Positions 52,128 through 64,000 of a stretch of DNA of 64,000 nucleotides are shown here, piece by piece. Source of the stretch: Colius striatus. Taxonomy: Eukaryota > Chordata > Aves > Coliiformes > Coliidae. Positions within the stretch are counted from its first letter, which is position 1; every line of letters starts with the position of its first letter. Under the pieces are notes generated by a model, which ran no database searches, was not told where the DNA came from, and was given only the letters and a program-made list of their open reading frames with translations. The stretch is taken from NCBI RefSeq assembly GCF_028858725.1, contig NC_084781.1:5588513-5652512 (forward strand), in the 5' to 3' direction. The translations under genes were made by a program, and so were the position numbers.

Positions 52128-54709
52128 GATAGTCTACATAATATTTCCCAGTCTCTTACTTTTTCCTAATAATACCTCATTTTGTAACCAGTCTCGATCG
52201 TCCTGTTTAAACAGAAGAAAGAAGGAGAAAAAAGAGGAAACTTTGGAAGTTATTTTTCTAGAATATTGTGCCACGTGGTTCTAAAGTCAACAATTGTCTG
52301 TAATGGTAACAACAAGCAGAGTTTTAAATGGTCATCTATGAAGTGTCTGAATTTAGAAGTTTACCTGTAGTTAGTTATTTTTGTAAGGCTTTAAAGAAAA
52401 ACAACACAAGTTTTGTCGCTGTTAAATATCTCCCTGTTATCAAAGTCAGAAGCTTACTGCCTTTTTATCTGTTTATGCTTTTGAGATCACCAAGATGTAG
52501 GTCATCTAGATTTAGCTTTATGTGGCTAATATATCCAACTTGTAAACCTTTGGCTCTAGTGTTAAGTATTACGAAAAAGCAGAAGTTAGAAAGCTATTGG
52601 ATCACGTAAGCTAAGTTTCTTCCCTTAGGGTATCGAGAGGGCACAGCTGCATGTGTTACTGTTGCAGCAATCTGCTCCATTTAAAAACTTAAAACCAATA
52701 AAAACTAGTAAAACTGAGAAGAATGAAGAGCTGCTTAGTCTGGCATTCAAGTGCATTTCAATTCAAGGCATATCTCTCTAGGTAACGACTTGTTTTTCTG
52801 CAGTGACTTTCATGTAGTTAGTTGTCATTTATCATTTGGAGGGGGATCTCTCTGGTAGTAAGGGGAGACACCTTGGAAGTGAAGTCACGGTAACCCAGCT
52901 GAGATTATGAATAGTGTGGTTATACTTATTAAAGGGAAGTCATTTAGATGTAAAAATAGACACCAAGTACTGTGACATAGTTCTATAAAGTTCCAGCTTG
53001 AAATGCTGCGTTCAGAAAGTTTAAAACATCTGTGGAAAAAAACCCAGTTTCTTCTCTAGTGAAGATAAAAACTACTTCAGCAATGGAAATAGCCACTTAC
53101 TGGGTGCTTTCGTACATAAATATCTCCTAGTTTTTAAAAGGAAGCCTTCCATAATTACTTTGCTGGCTAAAACTGTGGTGTTTTATTGTTGGCTACCCTT
53201 CAGTGTTCCACTTAATATCTATAGCTATGGAAGTACTCCTCACTCACTGTACTATTTATTAAAAAACAGTAGAAACCAGAATTTTACTGGGTTTGTATTT
53301 GCCTACAGTTTTTTCTACCTTGCTAATGAGTTTCTGCCTTCATCGCTTCCCTGGTGTATGTTGGTATTTGTTGGGAGAAACAACCGTTTTTTTCTGATCT
53401 GAAACTAAAAGCTCGTTCATTCTGCCTCTGAGGAATGAGCTACACATGAAATCCAACTGGCACCCATCCCATCACTATCCGCTTTCCAGTTTTACTGAAG
53501 GAGGTTTGAACTGAAAATTAATGGGCTTTAAAGCTACCAAATCTGATCAGCAAAGCTCAGCTGGTAGCTACGTTTTCTGTAAGCTTCTCCTGCTGTTTAA
53601 GCTTCAGTGCCTTAATAAATGAACAAGAATGTCTAAGGTGACAGATCAATAACAGAATAGAAATGGACTTTTTCTTAAAATGTGGAAACATCTTGGACAA
53701 AGTTCTGACCCTCTTGAAGTCAGGGGGATTGTTGACAGTCTGTTGCGTTTCTGAGCGTGCTGTGAGTACCTCCACGGTCTGGAAGGTGTGAGTGATGAAA
53801 ACCTAATATTCCTCTCATTGTGCTTCTGTTATCAAAAAGCTAAAAAATGGGAGATAACAGATAATGCAGAGACAGCTGAAGTATTCAGCAAAGAGAATTA
53901 CTCCCCAAGAATAAGCTAATTTTGACTGTCTACTTAAAAAGAAACTACCTTTTGGCGTGAATGTAGGAATGTGGGTGGTAATAGAGTATGACCAAGCTGA
54001 GTAGGTAATAGATATGTTTAAAGCTCATGACATACTGTCTAGCACTCATCAGAATTCAGTTTTACTAATTGTGAAATCTTTACATTTTGTCTTTGAATTG
54101 TCTTTGGAAGCCTAGTGGTGAAGGTGGGCAGCGTTGAGGAGGAGCAGGGTCGGAGTTTGGTGTCATCAGGGTGAACACTCAGAAGACAGGAGAGCAAAGA
54201 GTCATAGATCCATCAGCCTGTCTCCCATCCTGCAGAGTGTGAAGTAAATTTATTCACAGTGACGTTGTAATCAAAGGCCCATCTTAGTTTGGAACAGCAG
54301 AGCATGGCCTGTCACTAGTTCTTTCCTCTCTGATTTGATGGGCTAGTCTGGCAAGGCAACCAACATTTCTAAAGCCTGGAGATTCTTTGAGGTGCAAAAT
54401 GGTCACTTGGGTTTTGAAATGAAATGAAACAAAGAAAAAGTGGTTTTCATGGGTGAAAAGGTGGTAAGAATTTTTAAAAGAATTGCCTTGAAGCCTGGCT
54501 ACCTCAGTACACAAATACATCTCCTCCTTCTTCCAATTTTCTAGCTACAACAGGCAAATAACGATAGTGTTTCTTTCATGAGTGGTAATGTCTTGGCACT
54601 TGAGCAAGAGGCAGGTCTCCCCCACCATGCCCTGCAGCTGCCTGGCCCAATGCAGAGCAGTGCAGGCAGGCTCATTCCTCCTGCCCTGCTAGGGCAGAGG
54701 TTCCTGGCT

Positions 54710-54715
54710 TTTATT
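54710..54715 (-). promoter_or_regulatory. AATAAA just after the unidentified minus-strand ORF
   Basis: TTTATT on the plus strand reads AATAAA on the minus strand, 15 nt beyond the TGA of the 54730-55035 frame. Confidence 0.3.
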
Positions 54716-54729
54716 CTGAAATGGTGATG

Positions 54730-55035
54730 TCAGGCAGCTCTTTCCAAGCGATCCATCAGTGCTGGCTGCTCACTAGCACCCTGGCACCGGTACCTTTGCC
54801 TGACCATCTCCCATCTGATGCCTTCTTCCCAGCGGAGCATGTTTTCCAAAATCCTTTTGTCTGCCATCAGCCTCCTGCTTGCTAATTTGCGGCATTTCCT
54901 CAGCTCTTTGATGCAGTTCATTCCAGGTAAAATGCATAAATGAACATCCTTCTGTGTCTGCGTTTCTGTTGCTGGTAGGAGCTGCTGCTGACAGGTCAGT
55001 AGAGCGATTTCATTCCTGTTGATCAGAAATTAGGA
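54730..55035 (-). CDS. Unidentified minus-strand ORF or exon
   Basis: An open frame of about 100 codons on the minus strand, with an internal ATG at 54921 giving 63 residues (MNCIKELRKCRKLASRRL, later LENMLRWEEGIRWEMVRQRY). It is more GC-rich than its surroundings, predicted helical and strongly charged, and ends in TGA followed 15 nt later by AATAAA (54710-54715, minus). A possible acceptor (TTCTGATCAACAG) lies at 55016-55028, so it could be a last exon. I do not recognise the protein. It could equally be chance, an exon of an antisense transcript, or a remnant of a domesticated transposon gene. Confidence 0.3.
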
Positions 55036-56417
55036 ACTAAGCAATTTGAAGTGCTTGTCAGAAGCCAGGATTTCTCTCCTATGTATTGAAAAGATAAACA
55101 GGAGAGGCAAGTCCATTGCACAGATTCCCTCGGATTACTAGCAGATGCTGATGGTTTAGAGCTGGAAAGCCAGTAGGCAGCAGATTCTCTCTGCAAGGGA
55201 GCCACAGTGAGACATGCAAGGGGGCTGTGAGAGAGAGAGAGGAGTGTTTAAAGCAGCCACGTTACTACAGCTTTGAGCTGAGCGAACGAGTGGGAAACTA
55301 TTCCACGGGATTTTGTGCAATTTGTGCCACCCCTGCACAACTTAAGCTGCACTTCTACCTAAGAGAGTGAAATCTGTTATCACAAAGAAAGACCGTGACT
55401 TAATTCACCAGAATCTCTGCTTTGTGATGGTGGTGATGGTGTTTTCCTCTCCTGTAGAATCAGATAGCCAAAGATCAGAAAGGTTCTCAAACCCACCGTG
55501 TGTGTGCCCCCAGAACACATCCATGGGTACAAATTCAGGAGTAGTCCAGGAGGTTTCTTTTTCACTGCACTTCACTAAGTTAGTGTAAGGCATATGTCAT
55601 AAACTACATCTTTGCAATGAAAGACAACACATTCAGGGGTGCAGTAATTAATGCAAACTAAATGACAAAATATTGGGTTTAGCACTGGGTATGTTATATC
55701 AAGCAATCCATTATATTAGCATTTCAGGGTGTGAGAGAGTACTGTCCTGCTAGGGAATAAAAAAAGCCCAAATGCATAGATTTATGATGTGCTAGCAAAT
55801 TGCAGCAACTGTATTAGCTTATTTTAAACTGGGACTCTGCAAACTTGAAGCTCTTGCACACTCCACCTCTGTCGTTATGCTTTAAAACTGAACTGCACAG
55901 GAATATAAATAGCTGTGTTTCTTCTCATGGTACCTGAGTGACATGAAAATCCTTGCCCCATTTCCTCAGTCTTTTTGAAAACTAGGGATTTTCCCTGACT
56001 TCTACTAAGGTTTTCTTGGAAAACCTTGCCAATATAGAATTGCCTCAGTTTATCTAGAGGTGGGAATGTCGAATCGTGGAAAAAACCCATCCACTTTTCT
56101 TCACAGTTCAACAGTTGTTTGTAGTGCCTTTCTAGGGTAAGTGTTCCCAAGACTTTATTGTGGAAATCAATATTTAACACAGAAGTGACGCTTTTTTCCT
56201 ATCGGCAAAAACAACACCCCCAAAGCATAGAATCTATTTCTACAGGTGGTGTTGGGAAATCAGCATCTGCTTCACATGCAAGAGTATGCAGAGCTCACAG
56301 CCACTTTTCTCCCTGACCTCCCTCTCTCAAGTCTTTCTCCACTCCTTTTCTCCATTTCTTTTCCCCTGTGTTTTCTGTCACTTCTTTTGTGCTCTTCTTT
56401 GCATCTTTGCCTGTTAG

Positions 56418-56555
56418 CAAAGAAGTGGGTGGCTGAGCCCCTGACAATGGGAAGTCAACAAGCTAGATGGAACAAGGAGTCCAGTTCGGGGACTTCCCAG
56501 CAGACACAAGGCAAGTTCAAGAGCTTCAGTTCGGAAATCAGTGTGGGACACTCAG
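56418..56555 (+). CDS. BCO2: Candidate first coding exon of BCO2
   Basis: A pyrimidine-rich tract (56,290-56,415) ends in TTAG, then comes an exon-like segment with ATG at 56447 and a near-consensus donor (CACTCAG then GTGAGC, edge 56555). From the ATG it is 109 nt, leaving one base of a codon, exactly what the next BCO2 exon (61096, entering at codon position 2) requires. The join would read [17 protein letters not shown]. The start MGSQQARWNKESSSG has a MGN-like opening comparable to an internal start remembered in human BCO2 (MGNTPQKKAVFGQ). The N-terminus of BCO2 is poorly conserved, so similarity alone cannot prove it. Confidence 0.5.
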
Positions 56556-56764
56556 GTGAGCTGAGGGGTTCAACCCTGGTGACGGCAGAGGATGAAGGCT
56601 AGAGTGTGGATGGCAGAGATCGATAGCTCCAGCAGCTTCAGGTGGGGGAGGGGGCAGGGGGAAATGGGGAAAGCTGTTTTCCCTGCCCTGTTGTTTGAAA
56701 TTTTACAAGTCCATTCATATTGCTCGTGGTCGAAGGTTTTCAAACACCACCAAACCTGCCTGAT

Positions 56765-56870
56765 GGGATCCTTGTGACCTGATCTCGGAGAACCTGCTTT
56801 GGCAGGGGGGTTGGACTAGATGATCTCTAAAGGTCCCTTCCAACCCCACCATTCTATGATTCTATGATAA
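56765..56870 (+). mobile_element. CR1 LINE 3' end, sense orientation
   Basis: GGTTGGACTAGATGATCTCT, AGGTCCCTTCCAACCCCACC and the terminal repeat of ATTCTATG units are the classic 3' end of avian CR1. The copy is 5'-truncated to about 100 bp, as usual for CR1, and little diverged. Confidence 0.95.
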
Positions 56871-59800
56871 TGTGGCCTGTATCTTGTGCCAGAGGATTAC
56901 CAGATCAGCTCGATGGTTATTCTGAATTTGCTTAAATCCTCAGTGTTCTCGCCTCGCTCTCCCTGCCTGAAAAAGACCAACTGTGAGGATTCTGTTTATT
57001 AAACTCTGGCCTCAAGTCTGGTCCTGGGTGGTGTTCTGAGTTAAGCAATTAGTCTGTGCAGTTTCATGTGGAGATATTGGTGGTCCTCGTGCCTTGGATT
57101 TGAATAAATAGGTTAAAATCAAAGTGGATTTGCTGTGTCTGATGTTATTTCAATTTCACATCTGTGTTTCAGCCATCTGCCTTTAAGATTTTCTGCTCCA
57201 CCCATTGCTCTTTAAGTACAATTTAATGTCTGGTTCATTGCTGTCCTCCCCAAAGCAGGTGTGGTAGCTTCTTCTGTGCATAAACTTTTTCAAGATCCTT
57301 GTCCTTAGTTCCACTGTTTCTGGATGTAAGGAATGGAACTTTATTACACTTGCTCATGAAAAAGTGCATTCAAGTAGGAACTGTTTGTGTTGCATCTGCT
57401 CAGCACATTTCAGAGTGCAGTTTTTAGTATTAAACTATTCTTACAATGAGGAGTTAGACTTTATTCAGACTTGTTTAACAGGGAAGAACTGTAGGATGTG
57501 CAGCTGTGGTGTTGAGGGTTTTTAGTCATTAAACACAGCTATGGTCACTCACTGGGTAGCAACAAAACGATTTCCTTTGGTGTGTTTATTCTGTGTTGTA
57601 CTGGCCTGCATATGTATTGCAGAAGCTTGGTTTTTTATTTTGGGGGGGTGAATGCCCTTCCTTTGTAGATGATGATCACTAAGGAATCTCCTGACATCTT
57701 CTTTCCAGATCAGACCAGTGGGCTGCAATAACGGGGGCAGTTTATGTAATGCACATATAAGACACGTAAAAGACACATTTTATTTGTGGTTGTGCTGAGT
57801 TTAGAGGAGGTAATTGCTTATTTTTCTCTTCTGTTTGTTGTCATGAATCTCTTCAAGACAAACTCAGTGAAGCAAACCTGATTTCTTTCTTTAATTGGTT
57901 GGTTATTTCCTTGCCCTCTTCCCCTGCTCGTTGGCCCTTCAGAGCTGTCCCAGAATAAGTTTTGATGTTTCTGAAACTTCTGTGCTGACTCATCTGGGCA
58001 TCATGACCTGATTCCATTTTGCATACATTACTGTCAGGATCTTCAGCTCATTTGAGTGATTCTCAGTAGTAATATCTTCCATTAACTTCATGTTGCTATG
58101 CTTGTGTCTTTCTGGTGTGATAGGACAGAGCATTAACTTAGACAGTCTTCTTGTACATAGCCTGTTCTCATACCCTTTATAGACTGTATTGACATGAGTT
58201 GTAGCTGGATGAGTTCTGATTAGATCAGATTTCAGGAAGGGTTACTAAAATGATTCAGTGAAGGTTAACACAGGAAAAAGAAGACACGAAGAACTTGGCT
58301 TGCTTATCTTAGGAGGTGATTCCTCTCTCTAAATACAGCACATGGGAAACACCAGAGAGGGAAAGCTACCAAAGCCACGCAACCGTGCTGACAGAAGAAC
58401 AAGAGGGACCAACTGCCCTGTGAATAAGCCTTTCTCTGGAAATTCAGAGGATTTTTATAATAATCTGTACAACGAACAGTCTTCCAAAGAGGATAAAAAT
58501 AAAGTCCATGTATGTATGACTTTCTGGGACAGCAATTAGGAAGAGATGACACAGAAGGTCTTTTCTAGTCCTGTTCAGGCTCTTCTGTGAAGTTTATCTT
58601 TCTACATTCCCATGTGCAATTATGTTGCTCTCAAGAAGTTCCAGTGTAGGAGCCATCCTTGGTCATGCCATCTTTATTTCTGCTCAAAATGCAAAAGCAT
58701 CTCCTTAGGGACATGTTGCTCACATTTTTTCCCTGCTGTTTCTTAACAAACTGTAGCTTGAGGTCTACTAAAGCTGCATTTCTGCAAGTGCTGGTGGCAG
58801 TCACTAAACCTGCCAGGTATTGCTTGATATGAAAAACTTCTGCTTCCTTATGTCTAAGGAAATAGTCTGAAGCACTGCTGTTGGGATCAGATTGAGTGCT
58901 TCACATAGGATTTAATCAGAACTTAATTGAATTTTAAGAGGGAGAGGATGTTGGTGGTTTGAGGTTAATTGCTTTAGCGCCACAGCCTGAATTCTTTATC
59001 TAGCTGACTTACCATATTAGAGATCTAAAGAAGGATTTGAGGATTGGCAAGCCAGAGAACTACAATGAAGGGATCCTGCAATTTACCTTCCTTCAAGCCT
59101 GGCATCCCATTCTGTCTGTGGCCATTCTAAAGAAGATTCTAAAGAAGTAAACTTAAGAAAATACCAACTGTCAACTCAGTCATTTCAAATGGTCTGAAGC
59201 AGCAAATGTCCCCTGTAGCTGTGAACACATGGTTTCAGGGCCTTGCAGGTAAATTGTGCAACAGCTTCACTTAATCACTGGATTAAAGAATGTGGGCTAG
59301 AAGAAGCAGTGGTGAAAGTGACTAGTGTAACCACAACAAATTCAGAATAGAGTTCAGTATCACTGTGGGCTGTTTAGTATGTGATCTTACCTGTATTAGG
59401 CTTGGTTCAGGAATGGATTTCTGCATGCCATGCTGTCTTATTTAATCAGCATTTCACTTAGACCTAAAAAACTTCCATTAGTTCTAATTTAGTTCAGGGC
59501 TCGATGGTCTTATGGTGAGGATGGAGCAGCATAGCAAAGCAGCTCCACTGACCTGTGGACATGAGGCTAAGGTAGATGAGGTGATACCACTGTGATGGAA
59601 GGCAACAGCCTGTGTACTTTCCAGGTAAATCCACCTCTGCAGCTAAATGGATTGCTCAAACAATCCTTGTGTTGATGAGGCTTTGCAAGCCAGGCTACTG
59701 GAGCCAATAACTAACTGTGTGGTGTTAGCACACAGCATTCCAATCAGTTCATGCTTTCTTGATGCTTTTATCCTATACCTGTGCCTAATAAAGGGGATGT

Positions 59801-61095
59801 TGCAGTCAAACAAGAGGCTCCATCAGAAACAATCCCTTTTTGCAATTGCTTATTTACTTACCAAGTAAATCTGTTTAACTTGGTTTGTCCTGTCCTGTAA
59901 ATCTGTTTCAGGTCAGTTTCATCTGTGTTCTTCCCGACTTCCCTTTTTCCATCTGGTTGGCTCTTTATTTGTGATGGGTTTGGATTGGATTGGGTTGGGA
60001 GAAAGGAGAAAATCCAGTGATTGCTTTTTGAACTTCTGTAATCAGTGAGTCTGAGAACTGACATCTTTCAATAGCCTGTAAGCTTCTGGTTTGCTACATT
60101 TCAAATAATGCCAATTTATCAGACTCCTCCATGTGCAATGTAGAGGAAACGTGACAACCCGTATCCTACGACTTGGAACAGGCCATGGCTTGCCTGGATT
60201 TGGAGTAGTTCACTGGGAATCCTGTGGGTTGTTTCTTCATATCGAGATTAGGGGCCAAACACTAGTGACTGAACAATAGAAAGGCCTGAGGAAGATTTTA
60301 AGTGCAGTAGCCTGCCTAAGTAACATGATCTCTTTCTAATGTCTTCTGTGTTGTTTTTCTTATGTTTGGAAACTCTTTGGGTGGAGACTGATTAGATGAC
60401 AGGTCCTGGGAAAATGTCCCAATAAGTACAGTCTCTTTCATCTCTTTAATTTACCCATGATTGTGATACCAAGGTGGAGTTTGAGAGTGTTTTAGAATGC
60501 AGTTTTTCCACCCAAGGTGTGTGCAGCTCTGCCTTGCAACACCCTGGTATAAAGGCCACATGCACTGCTTTACTTGTGTCTAATTACATCTTTCTGCTTG
60601 TGGCTTCTCTTTGCAACAGTGAGACTAGCTCCTCTCTGGCACATTCTTCAGCAGACTGCTTGTCTGAAATCACTAGGAGATAATTTTTAGGGCTCCTCTC
60701 AGCATTACTCTGTGTATCATCCCAACCTGGAAGGCGTTTCTTTTTGCAGCATCATAGGTTCTTACAATAAATATCCTTATGCTACTTGCTCTCACTTGCT
60801 GATTGAAAAAATCAAACTATAAGCTTCTTTAATTAAAGGAAAAGTTCTTTTCTTTGCTGTCATTGCACATTTTATTACCTGCTTGGGACAGCTGAGCAGG
60901 TGTCTCAGCATCCCGTGGATGTCTGGGGGTACTGTGGGAACACAGCTTTAGTTTGAACGCCCACTACAGCTTGGCTGCTTGCACAGTGATGAATGCTATT
61001 CTCTTAGCTATCCAAGCTCAACTTCTAGCAGTTGTCTGCTTATTCTTGCGAAAGCCTCAGTCACCTGCTTTTTGTTCCTTCTGCCTTCTTTGCAG
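56871..61095 (+). other. Presumed BCO2 first intron
   Basis: AT-rich DNA between the candidate first exon and the first certain BCO2 exon. Apart from the old CR1 fossil (58,190-58,600) nothing is recognised. In chicken, the yellow-skin trait maps to cis-regulatory variation at BCO2, so regulatory elements may lie here, but none can be identified from sequence alone. Confidence 0.4.
58190..58600 (+). mobile_element. Old CR1-family LINE fossil
   Basis: Segments such as GAACTTGGCTTGCTTATCTT, AAATACAGCACATGGGAAAC, TGCCCTGTGAATAAGCCTTT, GGAAATTCAGAGGATTTTTA and CAGTCTTCCAAAGAGGA follow the order of the 3' coding end and tail of old amniote CR1 elements. It is heavily diverged and internally deleted. 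The limits are approximate. The short frame beginning MGNTREGK lies inside it and is not a gene. Confidence 0.6.
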
Positions 61096-63603
61096 GTTTA
61101 AAGAAGTTTCTGCCCAGCCCATCAAAACAGCAAATCACCTTCCAGAGCCCCAGGGATTTGCAATGCATCTCGCCCTTAGTGCAGACGGTAGAGGAGACCC
61201 CGCAGCCCATCGCAGCAAAGATCAAAGGACGTATTCCCAAATGGATTAATGGCAATTTTCTGAGGAATGGGCCTGGGAAGTTTGAGTTTGGTGAGGAGAA
61301 GTAAGTCCAGGTTTGGTGAGTTTGTCAAATGATTCCGGCCTGAGCTCTGCCTGAGCCTAAAGGGGACAGCCCCGGGCGTCTCACACTGCTTAGACATTGT
61401 GGTTTCTGTGTTTCATCTGGAAACTCCCATTGGGCTCTCTGAAAATAGGAGCACGGTTAATTTATTAAAGCTGAGTCACACACAGGCTGTGACCTACTCA
61501 GAATGATATAATGAGGGAACAGAGCTGGGGATTAAAATATCCACACTCCTAGTCCTTTGTCATTAACAAAAGTCCATCCCACAAGCACTCTGAAATCCAG
61601 GGCAGGATTTGTGCAGTTGATTGCATTACATTGTGTGAGTTGCTTTAGAAGCAAATCCATCTCATTTTGAAGATAAATAATCTACTCATAAATTTCAAGC
61701 AACTGCTGCCTTTGGCTCAGAACCTTCACAAACAATAATAAACCTAAAGGCAAGAGGGAACGGTATAGCAGAACATCATACAGCGCCCAACCTTCTCCTC
61801 TTCTTTATCTCTTCCTGAAGATTTAACCATTGGTTTGATGGCATGGCCCTGTTGCATCAATTCCAGTTGAAGAATGGCACAGTGACATATCGGAGCAAGT
61901 TCCTGCAGAGCAGCTCCTACCTGACTAACAGGCAGCACAATCGCATCGTGGTCTCAGAGTTTGGAACACTGGCAATGCCGGATCCGTGCAAGAGCGTCTT
62001 CGGGCGCTTCATGTCACGCTTTGAGATGCCACGTAAGAGGGTTTCTAAGAAATAAGAGAGTTCTTCTTGGGGAACGTGTGGTAGGTTTAAAAGGAGATGT
62101 GAGGAGGCTGGTATGCCTTGATGACCCCTTAAAACTGTCACCAAAAATGCAAGTTGATGTCAGACTTAGCTGGGAGAGTCACATTCAATTTAGTGCTACT
62201 TCAGCTCACTTGATTCCAGATCGTGGCAGATTTCCAACAGAAATCTTTCTCCAAAGAACACTCTGTGCAGTCCTGGTAATGAGCATACAATCTGCTCTTC
62301 TACCTGAGTCTCAGCATTGCCCTTAAAACACCTTGCCTTGATAAGCTCGTAGGGTAAGTGGGCTAATCCTTCCTTTCCTGTACTAAGGTGCAGGAGATGA
62401 TATGAGTAGGGTGAGAGATAATATTGCACAGGAATACCATTACCTATATATATTGTATTAGAAATCATTATATATATATATATATATAATATATAGCATT
62501 CTGTAATGTCAGGAAATAAGTAGGCTTAAATGCAAGCAAAGTACTTTCCACTGAAAGTTTGCAACTTGTGGCTCGTGTGTCATCATCTTCTGCTTCTCAT
62601 CTTCCCCCAGGAGACGGCTCCTGTCGTGTCACATGGTCTGTTCTCTTCAAGGGTGCTCATGCCTTCACTCATTGGTGTGCTTAGCACCCCAGCTCCCAGA
62701 TCTCTGAATAAATTTCGGATCTGCATTCCCCATCTTCTTTTCCAAACTCCAGCAGGTTGTTCCTGCACACTCTTGCCTGTTTGACTCTACACACGTGTAG
62801 GCTATTCTCCACTGCAAGAAGGCCTGGCCTCCAGGCTTTTCCTGTACCAACTTTGGGCTTTGTGTTCACCACACACACAGAGCTCAGCTGAGGGACTTGC
62901 TTTTTCTTCAGCTCTACTAGCGAGTCTCAGTTCCCCTAGGAGCAGCACAAGCAGTTCTGGCTGTTGTGTGTGTGTGTAGATCTCAGAAGATATCTCCCTG
63001 ACTCAGTTTTAAAGAGAAAGAGAATAGGGAAGAAGCAGCATCCAAGCACTGTTATGCAAACAGCGTCTCTGCCTTCCCCTCAGCCCAAGTTGTAACTTCA
63101 AGTCTTGCCTCTCTTGTTTCCAGTGCTGTAAATTAAAGGTGGCACTCTTCATCTATGGCTGTCAGAAGAGAGGACTTTGGCTTGGGAGGAAAGGGAGAGA
63201 GATATGAAGAAATAAGAGGTCAGAAACAAAAAGCATGTGGAAGTATGATTATCTCAGCTTCACTGCAGCGATTTCCACAAGAACCAGTCAGTCCTTGTCC
63301 TCTTATTCTGAACTTACCTGTGCAGGCAGTTTCCTGAGTGCCTTTGTAGATTAGTGAGATATTTCTAATCAGTCACAGGGGGATTAATGCCATTGCAAAT
63401 GGGTTTATTTGTTTAAACATGTCTAGCGAGCTATAATGTGATGGGAGCTTAAACAGAGCTGTGTACAACTGCAGGATTTCGTTTCAGAACCAAGTGACAA
63501 TGCCAGCGTGAGCTACGTTGTGTACAAAGGAGATTATTATGTCAGCGGTGAGAACATCTTCATGTACAAAGTGGACCCAGAAACGCTTGAAACGAAGGAA
63601 AAG
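61096..63603 (+). CDS. BCO2: Beta-carotene oxygenase 2 (beta,beta-carotene 9',10'-oxygenase), partial
   Basis: BCO2 is a mitochondrial iron(II) dioxygenase that cleaves carotenoids, including xanthophylls, asymmetrically at the 9',10' double bond. Three certain exons: 61096-61300, 61821-62032, 63488-63603, all with GT-AG introns and continuous frame. Conserved family sequence: [82 protein letters not shown] and [20 protein letters not shown]. Only the first part of the seven-bladed propeller is present; all four iron-binding histidines lie in exons beyond the window. The exon at 61096 is internal: its frame meets a stop codon at 61026 with no ATG between, so the start must come from an upstream exon (see 56418-56555). 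Confidence 0.95.
62466..62496 (+). repeat. (TA)n microsatellite in a BCO2 intron
   Basis: About 12 TA dinucleotides followed by an interrupted AATATATA tail. It lies between the BCO2 exons at 61821-62032 and 63488-63603. Confidence 0.9.
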
Positions 63604-64000
63604 GTGCGGGCAGGTGGGATAAGGGTGTTGGTTTATGTACCAGACAATCACCTCTTGCTAAGAGCAGCAAGGGGGAACCCAGATTCTGTTATGCCATGGG
63701 CGTAAGCATCTCTTCATGGTTTTCTCAACTTAGCAGTGAGACAGCTCTGATGAGTGAAAATTCAGTCACTGCCCACTGTGGCAAGAGGAGAGAAAGATAC
63801 AGACTCATTTCCGTTTGGGTACAGCTGGCATTCTTCCAGCTCACCCTCTGCTTGTCTGGACTTGTCTGTATCTACCAGTGTGTGAAGAATAAAAGTGCAT
63901 ACAGGAAGCAGTTAACATCACTGATCTCATATTCCCTTCATCTCCTTCTTACACCCCCAGCTTTAAACGCTCCACACCAGCCCTTCAAAGTCTTCACTAA
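63604..64000 (+). other. BCO2 intron running off the window
   Basis: After the donor at 63604 (AAAAG then GTGCGG) no further BCO2 exon could be recognised before the window ends; the next expected peptide would correspond to human VDWSKFIAVNGATAHPHY. Confidence 0.6.

Larger units (their letters stand above)
50763..56417. other. TEX12-BCO2 intergenic region
   Basis: Mostly AT-rich DNA. It contains the foldback palindrome at 51961-52127 and the coding-looking minus-strand ORF at 54730-55035, each listed separately. Nothing else was recognised. Confidence 0.5.

Noticed and set aside
58342-58539. Frame beginning MGNTREGKLPKPRN, tempting as the BCO2 start because human BCO2 contains MGNTPQKK
   Set aside because: It lies inside an old CR1 LINE fossil (58,190-58,600), and no good donor gives the phase needed by the exon at 61096.
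61032-61304. BCO2 start by reading through upstream of the exon at 61096
   Set aside because: The first codon is TTG, not ATG, and a stop codon at 61026 precedes it, so this exon is internal.

Overview
This is vertebrate nuclear DNA, almost certainly from a bird. It has spliced genes with short exons, GT-AG introns and CpG-rich promoters. It carries CR1 LINE tails, including the bird-typical ending with a repeated ATTCTATG 8-mer at about 56,850-56,870. Its interleukin-18 is much closer to the remembered chicken protein than to mammalian IL-18, but it is not identical to chicken, so the species is left open. There are no bacterial, plasmid or phage features.

Gene order, left to right: DIXDC1 (+, last 19 coding exons, 5' end missing), DLAT (+, complete, 14 exons), PIH1D2 (-, complete, 5 exons), NKAPD1/C11orf57 (+, complete, 5 exons), SDHD (+, complete, 4 exons), IL18 (-, complete coding region, 5 coding exons), TEX12 (+, complete, 4 coding exons), BCO2 (+, 5' part only, leaves the window). 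This is the same order and orientation as human 11q23.1, except that no TIMM8B was found between NKAPD1 and SDHD. I placed exons by reading splice sites and checking that frame and remembered family sequence continue across each junction.

The genes are conserved neighbours, not an operon. DIXDC1 acts in Wnt signalling and at the cytoskeleton. DLAT and SDHD are core mitochondrial enzymes (pyruvate dehydrogenase E2 and the complex II anchor). BCO2 is a mitochondrial carotenoid-cleaving oxygenase. PIH1D2 is an HSP90/R2TP-type assembly factor, TEX12 is a meiotic synaptonemal-complex protein and IL18 is a cytokine. PIH1D2 and NKAPD1 share a CpG-rich divergent promoter with start codons 325 bp apart; DLAT and PIH1D2 converge tail to tail. 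Other CpG-rich promoter blocks precede DLAT, SDHD, IL18 and TEX12.

There is no dramatic new system here. The most useful observations are: an alternative first exon for a short DIXDC1 isoform; a 9-bp microexon in IL18; a conservation-supported GC-AG intron in TEX12; a possible upstream ORF overlapping the TEX12 start; a well-formed candidate first coding exon for BCO2; an exact 26-nt repeat in two DIXDC1 introns, the second copy abutting a 3' splice site; a long foldback palindrome near 52,043; and an unexplained coding-looking minus-strand ORF at 54,730-55,035. The long gene-poor stretches (39.5-40.8 kb, 45.4-48.7 kb, 50.8-56.4 kb, 56.6-61.1 kb) are mostly AT-rich intergenic or intronic DNA.
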